A program made the translations under genes and the position numbers. DNA of 64,000 nucleotides from Candidatus Persebacteraceae bacterium Df01 (GTDB lineage: Bacteria; Pseudomonadota; Gammaproteobacteria; Tethybacterales; Persebacteraceae), in the NCBI GenBank assembly GCA_030386295.1, contig JANQAO010000002.1, forward strand, positions 122,868-186,867. The letters run 5' to 3'. The first letter of the stretch is position 1; each line of letters begins with the position of its first letter. Below, one piece after another: positions 53,823 to 62,790 of this stretch. The notes under the pieces were generated by a model. The model worked only from the letters and a program-made list of their open reading frames with translations. It had not been told where the DNA came from and did not search any database.

Positions 53823-54629
53823 GTGCCCGAACTGCCTGAAGTAGAAATTGTGCGACGCGGCATTGCGCCGGTTATTGTTGGACAGACAATCGATGACGTT
53901 ATCGTACGCGAGCGGCGACTACGGCTACCGGTCACACCACAGTTGCGTCAAAAAACCCGAGGACAACAAATACGTGAAGTGCGACGACGTGGAAAATATT
54001 TACTAATTGATTTAGAAGGCAGCGTATTAATCATACACTTGGGTATGAGCGGCACGCTATATTTTTCGCCAAAACCACCGACACGCAAGCATGAACACAT
54101 CGGTTGGAAAATCGGCGATGTTTTTTTAATTTACAATGATCCACGCCGTTTTGGTTGCGTAGTATGGAGCAGCAGTGCACCAGAAACTCACCCGCTACTG
54201 TGCCTGTTGGGACCGGAACCGCTATCACCAACATTTGATGGTATTGTCTTACGACAAGCGCTAAAAAATAAACGAACGTCGATTAAAACAGCACTTTTGA
54301 ATGGCCACATCGTTGTCGGCGTAGGCAACATTTATGCTAGTGAATCGCTACACAAAGCCAGCATTCACCCACAAACACCAGCTCACCGCATTGGTAATGT
54401 ACGCTCATCACGGCTTGCCGATTCCATTAAAATAATATTGCACCAAGCGATTGATGCCGGTGGCTCCACTATCCGAAACTTCACCAACGTTGAACAAGCA
54501 TCCGGTTATTTTCAAGTACAATGGCAAGTGTATGGTCGCGGCGGACAACCCTGTACTTGCGGTGGCACTGTGCGGCAATTCAAACAAAACGGTCGCTCTA
54601 CCTATTATTGCCCACGTTGTCAGCGATAA
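53823..54629 (+). CDS. mutM: Formamidopyrimidine-DNA glycosylase
   Basis: 268 aa from GTG 53823, giving the required mature N-terminus PELPEVE with catalytic Pro2 and Glu3. Further blocks: VRRRGKYLLIDLE (Lys), LGMSGTL, FGCVVW, VGVGNIYASESLHKASIHPQ and the C-terminal zinc finger CTCGGTVRQFKQNGRSTYYC. It excises 8-oxoG and Fapy lesions. An upstream open frame overlaps prmC but would destroy the N-terminal Pro, so it is rejected. Confidence 0.95.
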   Translation: MPELPEVEIVRRGIAPVIVGQTIDDVIVRERRLRLPVTPQLRQKTRGQQIREVRRRGKYLLIDLEGSVLIIHLGMSGTLYFSPKPPTRKHEHIGWKIGDVFLIYNDPRRFGCVVWSSSAPETHPLLCLLGPEPLSPTFDGIVLRQALKNKRTSIKTALLNGHIVVGVGNIYASESLHKASIHPQTPAHRIGNVRSSRLADSIKIILHQAIDAGGSTIRNFTNVEQASGYFQVQWQVYGRGGQPCTCGGTVRQFKQNGRSTYYCPRCQR

Positions 54630-54638
54630 TACGGAAAC

Positions 54639-55391
54639 ATGAACGATACACTCTTACAGCGCTATAGTCGCCACATCTTGCTGGATGATATCGGCATTGA
54701 AGGACAAGAACGGCTACTATCCGCTCAAGCATTAATTATCGGCGCAGGCGGACTAGGCTCTCCTGCAGCACTATATCTGGCTGCTGCCGGTGTCAACCTT
54801 ACCCTGTGCGATGATGATGACGTGGATTTAACCAATCTGCAGCGACAGATATTACACACTACACCGCACATCGGCATGGCAAAAATTGATTCTGCAAAAA
54901 AGTCGCTAACCGCGCTTAATCCGCATTGCCATGTAGAAATCGTAAACGAACGATTAAATAAAAAAAATGCTGCTCACCTCATTATCGCCGCCGATGTGGT
55001 GCTGGATTGCTCTGACAACTACGCCACACGGCATCTTATCAACCGTTGCTGCACAAAATACAGTAAGCCACTAGTGTTTGGTGCCGCTATTGGCTTCACT
55101 GGTCAAATGACAGTTTTTGATTCGCGCAATGCACAATCACCCTGTTACAACTGCCTGTTTTCCGAAAACGACGAAGCTGTTGAAACGCGCTGTGCATTAA
55201 TGGGAGTTCTGGCACCGCTAACTGGCATTATAGGCTGCCTACAAGCAACGGAAACCGTAAAGCTCATTGCCGCACCACACACTAGTTCATTGGCTGGACG
55301 TCTGTTGCTGGTGGACGCACGAGACATGTGCTGGCGCGAGGTACAAGTGCCTCGCGATACGGAATGTGAGGTATGCTGTGTCCGGGCGTAA
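54639..55391 (+). CDS. MoeB/ThiF/HesA-family adenylyltransferase
   Basis: 250 aa E1-like enzyme that adenylates the C-terminal Gly-Gly of a sulfur-carrier protein. It has YSRHILLDDIGIEGQERL, the nucleotide site ALIIGAGGLGSPAALYLA, DDVDLTNLQRQILH and DVVLDCSDN. The zinc Cys pairs are CYNC and CEVC (near the C-terminus). MoeB (molybdopterin) and ThiF (thiamine) cannot be separated by eye. With mog in the window, a molybdenum cofactor role is plausible. The last codons overlap trmJ by 14 bases. Confidence 0.87.
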   Translation: MNDTLLQRYSRHILLDDIGIEGQERLLSAQALIIGAGGLGSPAALYLAAAGVNLTLCDDDDVDLTNLQRQILHTTPHIGMAKIDSAKKSLTALNPHCHVEIVNERLNKKNAAHLIIAADVVLDCSDNYATRHLINRCCTKYSKPLVFGAAIGFTGQMTVFDSRNAQSPCYNCLFSENDEAVETRCALMGVLAPLTGIIGCLQATETVKLIAAPHTSSLAGRLLLVDARDMCWREVQVPRDTECEVCCVRA

Positions 55392-56115
55392 GGCTTTTGA
55401 CCGCGTTCGGGTGGTGCTTAAAGACACCACGCATCCGGGTAACATAGGCTCAACGGCACGAGCCATGAAAACCATGGGCATACATCAACTGTATTTGGTA
55501 TCGCCGCGAACACTAATTGACGCTTCTTCACATGCCTTAGCGGCGGGCGCGACGGATATTTTATCTAGCGCCGTATTTTGTAACACCCTACCCGAAGCGT
55601 TGGCGGAGTGTACACAAGTATTTGCGTTCAGTGCTCGTCGTCGCGATTTATCGCCCACATTCATTACCGCACGCGTTGCTGCTGAAACGGCAGCAACAAA
55701 CATTACCGCTGATGGCGAAGTAGCGCTGTTGTTTGGTGGCGAACGCAGTGGGCTCACTAATGAAGATATGGGACGCGCTGGTTATGCCGTAGAAATCCCC
55801 ACCAGTAGTGAATATTTTTCGCTCAATTTATCGCAAGCAGTACAAATCGCAGTGTATGAATTACGTCAAGCGTTGACAAAGGCGCCACGTGCGCCCCAGC
55901 GTGATATGCCCTCACAAATGCAGATGGAAATGTTTTTTACGCATTGTCAAGAAGTGTTGGATAACGTTAACATGCCTAAACGCGGCGACGGCGGTCTGTT
56001 GTTAGCGCGACTGCGCCGGCTAATCACGCGTGCAGAACCGGATGCCGCAGAAACGCGCATGTTGCGCGGCGTGTTGCGGGCGGTACAGCGCCGAATAATG
56101 CGTGCAGACAAATAG
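55378..56115 (+). CDS. trmJ: tRNA (cytidine/uridine-32-2'-O)-methyltransferase TrmJ-like
   Basis: 245 aa from GTG 55378. SPOUT knot: VVLKDTTHPGNIGSTARAMK at the N-terminus (Arg catalytic region), VALLFGGERSGLTNEDMGRA, then YFSLNLSQAVQIAVYELRQAL. The ~80-residue C-terminal helical tail is typical of TrmJ. It 2'-O-methylates position 32 of tRNAs. The GTG overlaps the moeB/thiF-like stop region. A frame extending upstream lacks family similarity. Confidence 0.88.
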   Translation: MSGRKAFDRVRVVLKDTTHPGNIGSTARAMKTMGIHQLYLVSPRTLIDASSHALAAGATDILSSAVFCNTLPEALAECTQVFAFSARRRDLSPTFITARVAAETAATNITADGEVALLFGGERSGLTNEDMGRAGYAVEIPTSSEYFSLNLSQAVQIAVYELRQALTKAPRAPQRDMPSQMQMEMFFTHCQEVLDNVNMPKRGDGGLLLARLRRLITRAEPDAAETRMLRGVLRAVQRRIMRADK

Positions 56116-56296
56116 TAACTGGGAAACGTCATTAGAGCAATAATCTCATAATGGCACTTTTATTGTCTTTGATTAAATTGGCTGTTCAAAAACGCTATTT
56201 TTTTATTTTAATTTTTCAAGCTAGATATATCAATTTTGGTACAATCAATGATTACAAAATCAACTCATTTTTCTTTCAATTTAGCGCAATAATATC

Positions 56297-57724
56297 ATGA
56301 CTCCAAACCGTCTTTTTATTGACAACCAGTGGATTAATACCAATGACACACTGGCAAGTATAAATCCCGCCGATGAAAGCATTATCGGCGAAGTTGCCTG
56401 TGCAGGTCAGGCCGAAGTGGACGCCGCCGTCGCTGCCGCAAGGCGGGCACTTAATGGCGTCTGGCGTAAGACGACGCCGTGGGAACGTGGGCGAGTGTTG
56501 GCAAAAATATCGGCTCTGATTTTGCAAAACATTAACGCGCTAGCCGATATGGAAATGCGTGAAACTGGCAAACCAATAACGGCAGCGCACGGTGCAGTGC
56601 ATTCAGCAGCACGTTACTTTGAATTTTATGCGGGCGTTGCCGACAAAATACAAGGTACCAGCATCCCCTTGGGAGAAAATTACGTAGACTTTACTCTGCG
56701 TGAGCCACTGGGAGTAACCGCCCATATTTTGCCGTGGAATGTACCACTCAATATGTTGGCGCGCGGTGTGGCACCAGCACTGGCGGCAGGTTGCACAGCC
56801 GTAGTTAAGCCGGCGGAACAAACTCCACATGGCGCATTACAATTAGCGCAAATATTTATAGATGCTGGCTTGCCACCGGGAGTGGTAAACATCATTAACG
56901 GTCGCGGTGAAACTACCGGAGCAATGCTGTCATCACACCCTGGTATTGACGGCATTACTTTCACCGGATCAGTTGCTACTGGTGCCGCAGTCATGCGTGC
57001 TGCTGCCGAACATATCAAACCAGTAGTGTTAGAACTAGGCGGCAAGTCGCCCATAATAGCGTTTGCCGACGCGAAGCCAGAAAAAGTCGCCACCGAAGCT
57101 TGTAAGGGTATTTATTCTAATACAGGTCAATATTGCGATGCCGGTTCGCGGTTATTATTGAATGATCGCATTCATGATGCGGTGCTAGAGTTGGTGGTCG
57201 AAAAAAGTCGTGCCATTAATGTTGGCATGCCGGCAGAAAACGTTGACATGGGACCACTTATTTCAGATGAGCAGCATCGTCGCGTGATGGATTACATTCG
57301 CCGTGGTAAGGAAAGCGCAGTGCTGGCTTGTGGCGGCGGACGACCGGCAACACTAGAAAAAGGTTATTTTGTGGAGCCCACCGTGTTTGACCAAGTAGAT
57401 GTCGGAACCGATATTTCCCAGCACGAAATATTCGGTCCAGTACTGTCGGTTAGCTACTTTGGTGACGAAGATGAAGCTTTACATATCGCTAACAGTACCG
57501 ATTTTGGTTTAGCTGCCGGCATTTTTACTCAAGATATTAGCCGAGCTCTGAGGTTGGCATCAAAATTGGATGCGGGCACAGTGTATGTGAACGAATATTT
57601 TAGTGGCGAAATAGCTTCACCTTTCGGCGGCGTCAAAAAAAGCGGCATCGGTCGCGAACGCGGTTTAGAAACATTGGCTAATTACACGCGCATTAAAAAC
57701 GTGATAATTAATATCAGCAGTTAA
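56297..57724 (+). CDS. Aldehyde dehydrogenase (betaine-aldehyde-type)
   Basis: 475 aa NAD(P)-dependent ALDH. Family blocks: cofactor LPWNVPLNMLARGVAPALAAG, KPAEQTP, FTGSVATGAAVM, the general-base Glu in VLELGGKSP, the catalytic Cys in NTGQYCDAGSRLL and the HEIFGPVLSV segment. Amine-aldehyde subfamilies (BetB, aminobutyraldehyde, trimethylaminobutyraldehyde) look most similar by general pattern, but the substrate is not proved. The ATG lies in an AT-rich leader. With the dimethylglycine-type dehydrogenase and glycine cleavage, betaine aldehyde would fit. Confidence 0.85.
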   Translation: MTPNRLFIDNQWINTNDTLASINPADESIIGEVACAGQAEVDAAVAAARRALNGVWRKTTPWERGRVLAKISALILQNINALADMEMRETGKPITAAHGAVHSAARYFEFYAGVADKIQGTSIPLGENYVDFTLREPLGVTAHILPWNVPLNMLARGVAPALAAGCTAVVKPAEQTPHGALQLAQIFIDAGLPPGVVNIINGRGETTGAMLSSHPGIDGITFTGSVATGAAVMRAAAEHIKPVVLELGGKSPIIAFADAKPEKVATEACKGIYSNTGQYCDAGSRLLLNDRIHDAVLELVVEKSRAINVGMPAENVDMGPLISDEQHRRVMDYIRRGKESAVLACGGGRPATLEKGYFVEPTVFDQVDVGTDISQHEIFGPVLSVSYFGDEDEALHIANSTDFGLAAGIFTQDISRALRLASKLDAGTVYVNEYFSGEIASPFGGVKKSGIGRERGLETLANYTRIKNVIINISS

Positions 57725-57785
57725 TATCTACAAACGGATTTTTTGCCCCAGTAATCATCGATTACAAAATCGTAACGCACGAAAA

Positions 57786-59039
57786 TTACATATGGTCAAT
57801 AATGGCTTCACCAAAATCGCTGGATGACAGAATGGTAATATTTTTTTCTACTTGCCGAGCCAAGTCATATGTGACTTTACCGGCAGCAATAGCTCCCGCT
57901 GTGCCGCGCACAATACATTTTGCAGCTTCCGCCCATCCAATATAACGAAGCATCATATCTGCCGACAAAATAAGAGAACCCGGATTAGAGCGATTGTGGC
58001 CAGCGTGTTTGGGTGCCGTACCGTGTGTCGCCTCAAAAACGCCAGCATAATCAGAAATGTTGGCGCCCGGCGCGATACCAATACCGCCAACCTGCGCTGC
58101 TAGCGCATCCGACACATAATCGCCGTTAAGATTGAGCGTAGCAATAACATCAAACTGCTGCGGATTGATGAGGATTTGTTGTAAAAAGTTATCAGCAATG
58201 CAATCCTTGATAATAATTTCGTTACCATTTTTTGGGTTTTTGATAACGCACCAAGGACCGCCATCCAACGGTTGAGCTCCAAATTCTTCTTTGACCAATT
58301 CATATCCCCAGCGCATAAACGCACCTTCGGTATATTTCATGATATTGCCTTTGTGCACTAAAGTAACTGATTTTCGGTCATAGTCTATGGCGTATTGCAC
58401 GGCGCGGCGAATAAGCCGTTTTGAGCCTTGGCTGGAAACCGGCTTGATGCCAATAGCGGTAGTATCGGGAAAGCGAATTTTTTCAACTTCCATAGTATCC
58501 CGCAAAAAACCAATCACGCGCCGCACTTCAGACGTTTGCGCCTCCCACTCAATACCTGCATAAATGTCCTCGGTATTTTCGCGAAAAACAATCATGTTAG
58601 TCCGTTCGGAATTTTTTAGTGGTGAATAAATACCTTTGAAATAACGTACCGGACGCACACAGGCATACAAATCCATGGTCTGGCGAATAGCTACGTTAAG
58701 AGAGCGAATGCCACCACCGGTGGGGGTAGCAAGAGGACCTTTAATAGAAACAATATAATTTTTCATGATACGCAAGGTATCTTTTGGCAACCATTCACCA
58801 CTGTTGTGAAAAGCTTTTTCTCCAGCCAATATTTCCATCCAAGCGATTGCTCGTTCGTTGTTATAAGATTTTTGTACAGCGGTATCCACGACCTTGCGCA
58901 TAACTGGCGTAATGTCTACACCAATGCCGTCACCCTCAATGAAAGGGATAATCGGGCAAGTGGGAACCGCCAGTGTCAAGTCTTTTTTAACTTCAATGGG
59001 GGCTCCGTGGGCAGGTGGAGTGGGTTGAAATGTAGCCAT
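57786..59039 (-). CDS. icd: Isocitrate dehydrogenase (NADP)
   Basis: 417 aa, the E. coli-type homodimeric enzyme. Phosphate/substrate loop [19 protein letters not shown] with the Ser of IDH kinase control, [23 protein letters not shown]-type segment [17 protein letters not shown], and [23 protein letters not shown]. Oxidatively decarboxylates isocitrate. It is convergent with the ALDH gene, with a 61-base spacer. No separate terminator is convincing. Confidence 0.95.
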   Translation of the reverse strand: MATFQPTPPAHGAPIEVKKDLTLAVPTCPIIPFIEGDGIGVDITPVMRKVVDTAVQKSYNNERAIAWMEILAGEKAFHNSGEWLPKDTLRIMKNYIVSIKGPLATPTGGGIRSLNVAIRQTMDLYACVRPVRYFKGIYSPLKNSERTNMIVFRENTEDIYAGIEWEAQTSEVRRVIGFLRDTMEVEKIRFPDTTAIGIKPVSSQGSKRLIRRAVQYAIDYDRKSVTLVHKGNIMKYTEGAFMRWGYELVKEEFGAQPLDGGPWCVIKNPKNGNEIIIKDCIADNFLQQILINPQQFDVIATLNLNGDYVSDALAAQVGGIGIAPGANISDYAGVFEATHGTAPKHAGHNRSNPGSLILSADMMLRYIGWAEAAKCIVRGTAGAIAAGKVTYDLARQVEKNITILSSSDFGEAIIDHM

Positions 59040-59072
59040 AATATTCCCTTTTCTTGTAATTATACCAAGTGC

Positions 59073-60323
59073 TTAAAGTCGCCAATCCGCACGTGGTGCA
59101 ATACCTTTAACATCAATAACCAGCGCATCACGCACAGTAGCCACATCAATATCAGCAAAGCAGCGGTGCGCCACAGCAAAAATAATAACCGCCGGTTTTT
59201 TTGCCAATGCAACTTGCCAATCATCATCTGGAGCAAACCCATATTCAGCCAACGTTTTATTTTTATCTGCAATGGGATCACACACGCGCACATCGCAGCC
59301 GGATTCAATTAATATTTGGCGAATATCATTCACGCGGCTGTTGCGCGGGTCTGGGCAGTCTTCTTTAAAAGTGAAGCCAAGTATGAGGACTTCGGTACAC
59401 TTTGGTCGCAAACCGCGCTGCCCTATTAAGCGCAAAGTGTTTTCGGCAACGTACCTTCCCATTCCATCATTAACTTGTCGAGCGGCAAGCACAAGATTGG
59501 GTTGATAACCGCTGATTTGTGCTTTGTGGCATAAATAATAAGGATCCACACCAATGCAGTGACCGCCAACAAGACCAGGAACAAAATTTAAAAAATTCCA
59601 TTTGCTAGCGGCAGCAGAAAAAACTTCTGTTGCGTCAATTTGCAACGAATGGCAAATCATAGTTAGCTCATTCATTAATGCAATATTGACATCGCGTTGC
59701 GTGTTTTCTATAACTTTGGCGGCTTCCGCTACCTGAATGGAGGGCGCGCGGTGTGTGCCAGCGGTAATAACCTCCCGATAAATAGTGTCAGTGCGCTCTG
59801 CTGCCTCAGGAGAAGAACCAGCGGTTATTTTTTTTATGTCCCGAATAGAACGAGAATGGTCAGCAGGGTTAACCCGTTCGGGTGAGTAACCACAGTGAAA
59901 ATCCTTATTGATTTCCAATCCGGAAATACTGGCGATCAGCGGCATACAAATCTCTTCGGTAACCCCCGGGTATACCGTTGATTCTATAATAACCAAATCG
60001 CCTTTACTGATAACTTGTCCTACCGCCTGACAGGCCACCCGTAACGGCGATAAATCAGGGCGCTGATTTTCTTTTACCGGCGTCGGCACAGTAATAATAT
60101 AGACTGTGCACTCTTTTGCACAATCAATGTCGGTAATAAATTGTAAGTGGTCGGAAGTTAATTGTGCTTTGCTCGTTTCGCCGGTGGCATCATATCCGTT
60201 AAGTAATTCGTCAATGCGAGCAAAATTACAATCATAACCAACGGTTTGGTACGTTTCGGCCATTATCACAGCCAAAGGCAAACCCACATAACCCAGCCCC
60301 ACAATGCAGACTGTTTCTTTCAT
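59073..60323 (-). CDS. Nucleotide-sugar dehydrogenase (UDP-GlcNAc/GalNAc 6-dehydrogenase type)
   Basis: 416 aa. NAD fold VCIVGLGYVGLPLAV, the PTPVKENQRPDLSPL segment with catalytic-domain Thr, GYSPERVNPAD, and the catalytic Cys in FVPGLVGGHCIGVDPYYLCHKA. The HCIGVDPYYL variant and the PTPVKE...PDLSPL wording follow the WecC/TviB/WbpA group, which oxidise UDP-N-acetylhexosamines, more than UDP-glucose dehydrogenases. It likely supplies an amino-sugar acid for surface polysaccharide. Only 1 base separates its start from the end of the RNase gene upstream, so they share a transcript. Confidence 0.85.
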   Translation of the reverse strand: MKETVCIVGLGYVGLPLAVIMAETYQTVGYDCNFARIDELLNGYDATGETSKAQLTSDHLQFITDIDCAKECTVYIITVPTPVKENQRPDLSPLRVACQAVGQVISKGDLVIIESTVYPGVTEEICMPLIASISGLEINKDFHCGYSPERVNPADHSRSIRDIKKITAGSSPEAAERTDTIYREVITAGTHRAPSIQVAEAAKVIENTQRDVNIALMNELTMICHSLQIDATEVFSAAASKWNFLNFVPGLVGGHCIGVDPYYLCHKAQISGYQPNLVLAARQVNDGMGRYVAENTLRLIGQRGLRPKCTEVLILGFTFKEDCPDPRNSRVNDIRQILIESGCDVRVCDPIADKNKTLAEYGFAPDDDWQVALAKKPAVIIFAVAHRCFADIDVATVRDALVIDVKGIAPRADWRL

Positions 60324-60324
60324 G

Positions 60325-61776
60325 TTAGAAAATTTTAATGGCCTTAAAGTCAGCCCGCCCTTTAGAAGGCGCTACTGACAGGAGGCGCACCTGTAAACGG
60401 CTACCTAATTTGAGTACCTGCCCACCGGTTTCAACAAACTGTCGACGCTCATAATCATGCTTCCAAAAACCGGGAACTTCCGACAATCGCACCAAGCCAT
60501 CTACCCCCAATTCTGCAATAGAAACGAATACACCAAAAGAAGTTGTGCCGGAAACCACGCCCTCAAAATCAAGTCCTATTTGATTGCGAGCTTTCCAGCA
60601 TAATAGGCGTTGTCGACATTCCCACCCCGCTTTGTCGGCATTAATTTCACTTTGCGAGCATTGCGCACCGATGGTCACTAATTCTTCATGCGATACGGTA
60701 CTTTTTTTCCCTTCCAAAGCACTAATAATAGCCCGATGTGTAAGTAAGTCGGGATAACGGCGAATTGGTGAAGTAAAGTGTAGATAACGGTTGCAGGCCA
60801 ACCCAAAATGACCTGTTTTTTCATCAGGAGCGTATTCTGCTCGCGCCAATGTTCCTAGTAAAAGTGGCAATAAATTATCGCCTAGATCAGGATCGCGCTT
60901 GTTTAAATTATCCAAAGCATCGCTAAAATCACGCGCTATCGGTTCAGATGGAAAATCAATATTCAGTTCTGCCAGCACAGCACGCAATTTTTTGACATTT
61001 TCAGCTGGCGGATGTTTGTGAACGCGGTGTAACGCCGGCAGTCGCTGACGGATGACAAAGTCGGCAGCACAGCGATTAGCGGCGATCATACATTCTTCAA
61101 TCGCATAATGGGCAATGTTGCGTTGATTTTGAATCATAAAAATGTCATCGTTTGCCGCCAAAGTTAAATTTATTTCTGGCCTATCCATAATAAAGCCACC
61201 ACGTTGACGACGGGCAAGGCGCAAGGCTTCTCCGATTATTCCCAACAACTGCATGTGGGTCGGGCCGTTTTTCATTAATATCGCCGCCTCGTCATAAGTC
61301 AACCGCTGCCGGGAGCGCATAGTCCCTCGTGCAAAGCGATATCGCTGCACGATACCGTCGCGCAATTCCATTTCACAAACTAAACAAAGACGCTCTTGCT
61401 GAGGAATGAGTGAACAACTATCGTTTGACAATGCAGGAGGCAGCATCGGCAACACTCTATCAGGTAAATAGACAGAATTGCCACGTTTTTTTGCTTCATT
61501 GTCTAGTGCATCACCGGGTTTTACATAAGCAGCCACATCGGCAATGGCAACAGTTAAATTTATACCACTAGCGGTCGGCTCACAGGCTACGGCATCATCA
61601 AAGTCACGCGCATCTTGACCGTCTATAGTAATAAATGGGGTTTCACAAAAATTTTCACGGACTACAGATGCTGGTTTTATTGCTGCTTGCGTTGCCAACT
61701 GTAGTAAATCTTTGGAAAAATTAGCAGGCAGCTTTCGTTCTTTCACCACCCCGCTAATAAGTGACACTACGGACAC
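60325..61776 (-). CDS. rnr: RNase II/R-family exoribonuclease lacking N-terminal cold-shock domains
   Basis: 483 aa from GTG 61776. It has the RNB catalytic domain: TIDGQDARDFDDAVACEP (acidic cluster), VAIADVAAYVKPGD, RGNSVYLPDRVLPMLPPALS, HYAIEECMIAAN, and FTSPIRRYPDLLTHR. A C-terminal S1 domain follows (FEGVVSGTTSFGVFVSIAELGVDGLV). Canonical RNase R has ~200 or more extra N-terminal residues with winged-helix and two cold-shock domains. Here an in-frame stop lies three codons upstream, so they are really absent. It could be a reduced RNase R or a distinct short RNase II-like form. Confidence 0.87.
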   Translation of the reverse strand: MSVVSLISGVVKERKLPANFSKDLLQLATQAAIKPASVVRENFCETPFITIDGQDARDFDDAVACEPTASGINLTVAIADVAAYVKPGDALDNEAKKRGNSVYLPDRVLPMLPPALSNDSCSLIPQQERLCLVCEMELRDGIVQRYRFARGTMRSRQRLTYDEAAILMKNGPTHMQLLGIIGEALRLARRQRGGFIMDRPEINLTLAANDDIFMIQNQRNIAHYAIEECMIAANRCAADFVIRQRLPALHRVHKHPPAENVKKLRAVLAELNIDFPSEPIARDFSDALDNLNKRDPDLGDNLLPLLLGTLARAEYAPDEKTGHFGLACNRYLHFTSPIRRYPDLLTHRAIISALEGKKSTVSHEELVTIGAQCSQSEINADKAGWECRQRLLCWKARNQIGLDFEGVVSGTTSFGVFVSIAELGVDGLVRLSEVPGFWKHDYERRQFVETGGQVLKLGSRLQVRLLSVAPSKGRADFKAIKIF

Positions 61777-61811
61777 AGAATTTTATTTATTTTGGTATTA
61801 GGATTAATAAA

Positions 61812-61835
61812 CAAACCCCCTGAAAAGGGGGTTTG
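61812..61835 (-). terminator. Intrinsic terminator of the pilin-like gene
   Basis: CAAACCCCCT/AGGGGGTTTG form a perfect 10-bp GC-core stem with a 4-base loop. On the minus strand it is followed by TTTATT. It lies just past the pilin-like stop (61857) and before the RNase gene start, and should separate the two. Confidence 0.85.
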
Positions 61836-61856
61836 CTTGGGTAATTGCTTTTCTAA

Positions 61857-62591
61857 TTAGATAGCAACAGATCCACCACAATTTGGCTCAACTGGCGGTG
61901 AGGCAGTAGCATGACGCCACCACAGTGTCACTGATTCATCCAATGTTCCGCCACTCTGGGCTGATTGACTTTTAGTCGTGCAATCAGCTACACCCGGCGT
62001 GAAACTCGTTGATTCGTAATCATTGAATACGAAATCACCTCGATTAGCTACACCATCATCCAATTTTCTGTCCACTTCACCAATAATATTGGAAGGAATA
62101 CGACCACCGGTATGAACTTGCAAACGAGCGGATCCAGCATTTTCAGGTCCACCAAGAGTAGCGTAGTAACTACTATCATGAAATATGGCCATAATCCCAC
62201 CATAAGAGTTTTGTAGCGAGTTGTAAGCGCTGGGGAGAATAGAATTACTAGAAGTACACTGAGGACAACGCAAATAACCGCTACCAGTCAAATGTTGAAA
62301 TACCATAGGTGATTCGTCAATTGTAAGAAAACCATCGCCAGCACCATTTGCAGCACCACTGATGTACTGTTGTGCATAAACATAATCACCGGGCAATGCC
62401 TGATATCTGTCAATGAAAGCAAACCATGCAACTTTCAATGAATTTTGACGATCTGCAATTGATCTTACTTTGGCGTTATTGATAAGCTCTTGTCCTTTCA
62501 AGACACCACCTAGCAACAAGCCAATGATGACAAGAACAATCGCTATCTCAACCAGAGTAACACCTCTGAGGCATTTTATCGATTTGGCCAT
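61857..62591 (-). CDS. Type IV pilin-like protein (prepilin N-terminus)
   Basis: 244 aa. The basic leader MAKSIKCLRG ends in Gly before the class III cleavage and methylation site: VTLVEIAIVLVIIGLLLGG (Glu5 in the mature form). A long N-terminal helix follows, then a globular domain with four late Cys (CPQC pair and two near the C-terminus). Longer than major pilins (~160 aa), so perhaps a minor pilin or GspG/H-like pseudopilin. A strong AAGGAG ribosome site and its own terminator suggest high expression. No pilus assembly genes are nearby. Confidence 0.82.
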   Translation of the reverse strand: MAKSIKCLRGVTLVEIAIVLVIIGLLLGGVLKGQELINNAKVRSIADRQNSLKVAWFAFIDRYQALPGDYVYAQQYISGAANGAGDGFLTIDESPMVFQHLTGSGYLRCPQCTSSNSILPSAYNSLQNSYGGIMAIFHDSSYYATLGGPENAGSARLQVHTGGRIPSNIIGEVDRKLDDGVANRGDFVFNDYESTSFTPGVADCTTKSQSAQSGGTLDESVTLWWRHATASPPVEPNCGGSVAI

Positions 62592-62790
62592 TTTTTTCTC
62601 CTTGTTTTTATTTTGTTTTGAAATTAATCTGAGCTCTTTTGCCCGTCTTCCTCGTATATTACTATTTTTTAAAGAAAAAACAAAACCTCATAGAGCTTTT
62701 ATCCCTTATAAACTAGAAAAATACTTTTTTTTGCCAAAAATACAACATAAGAACTTATTTTCGTTTTTAATTGCTTCTTTAGAGTAACAA

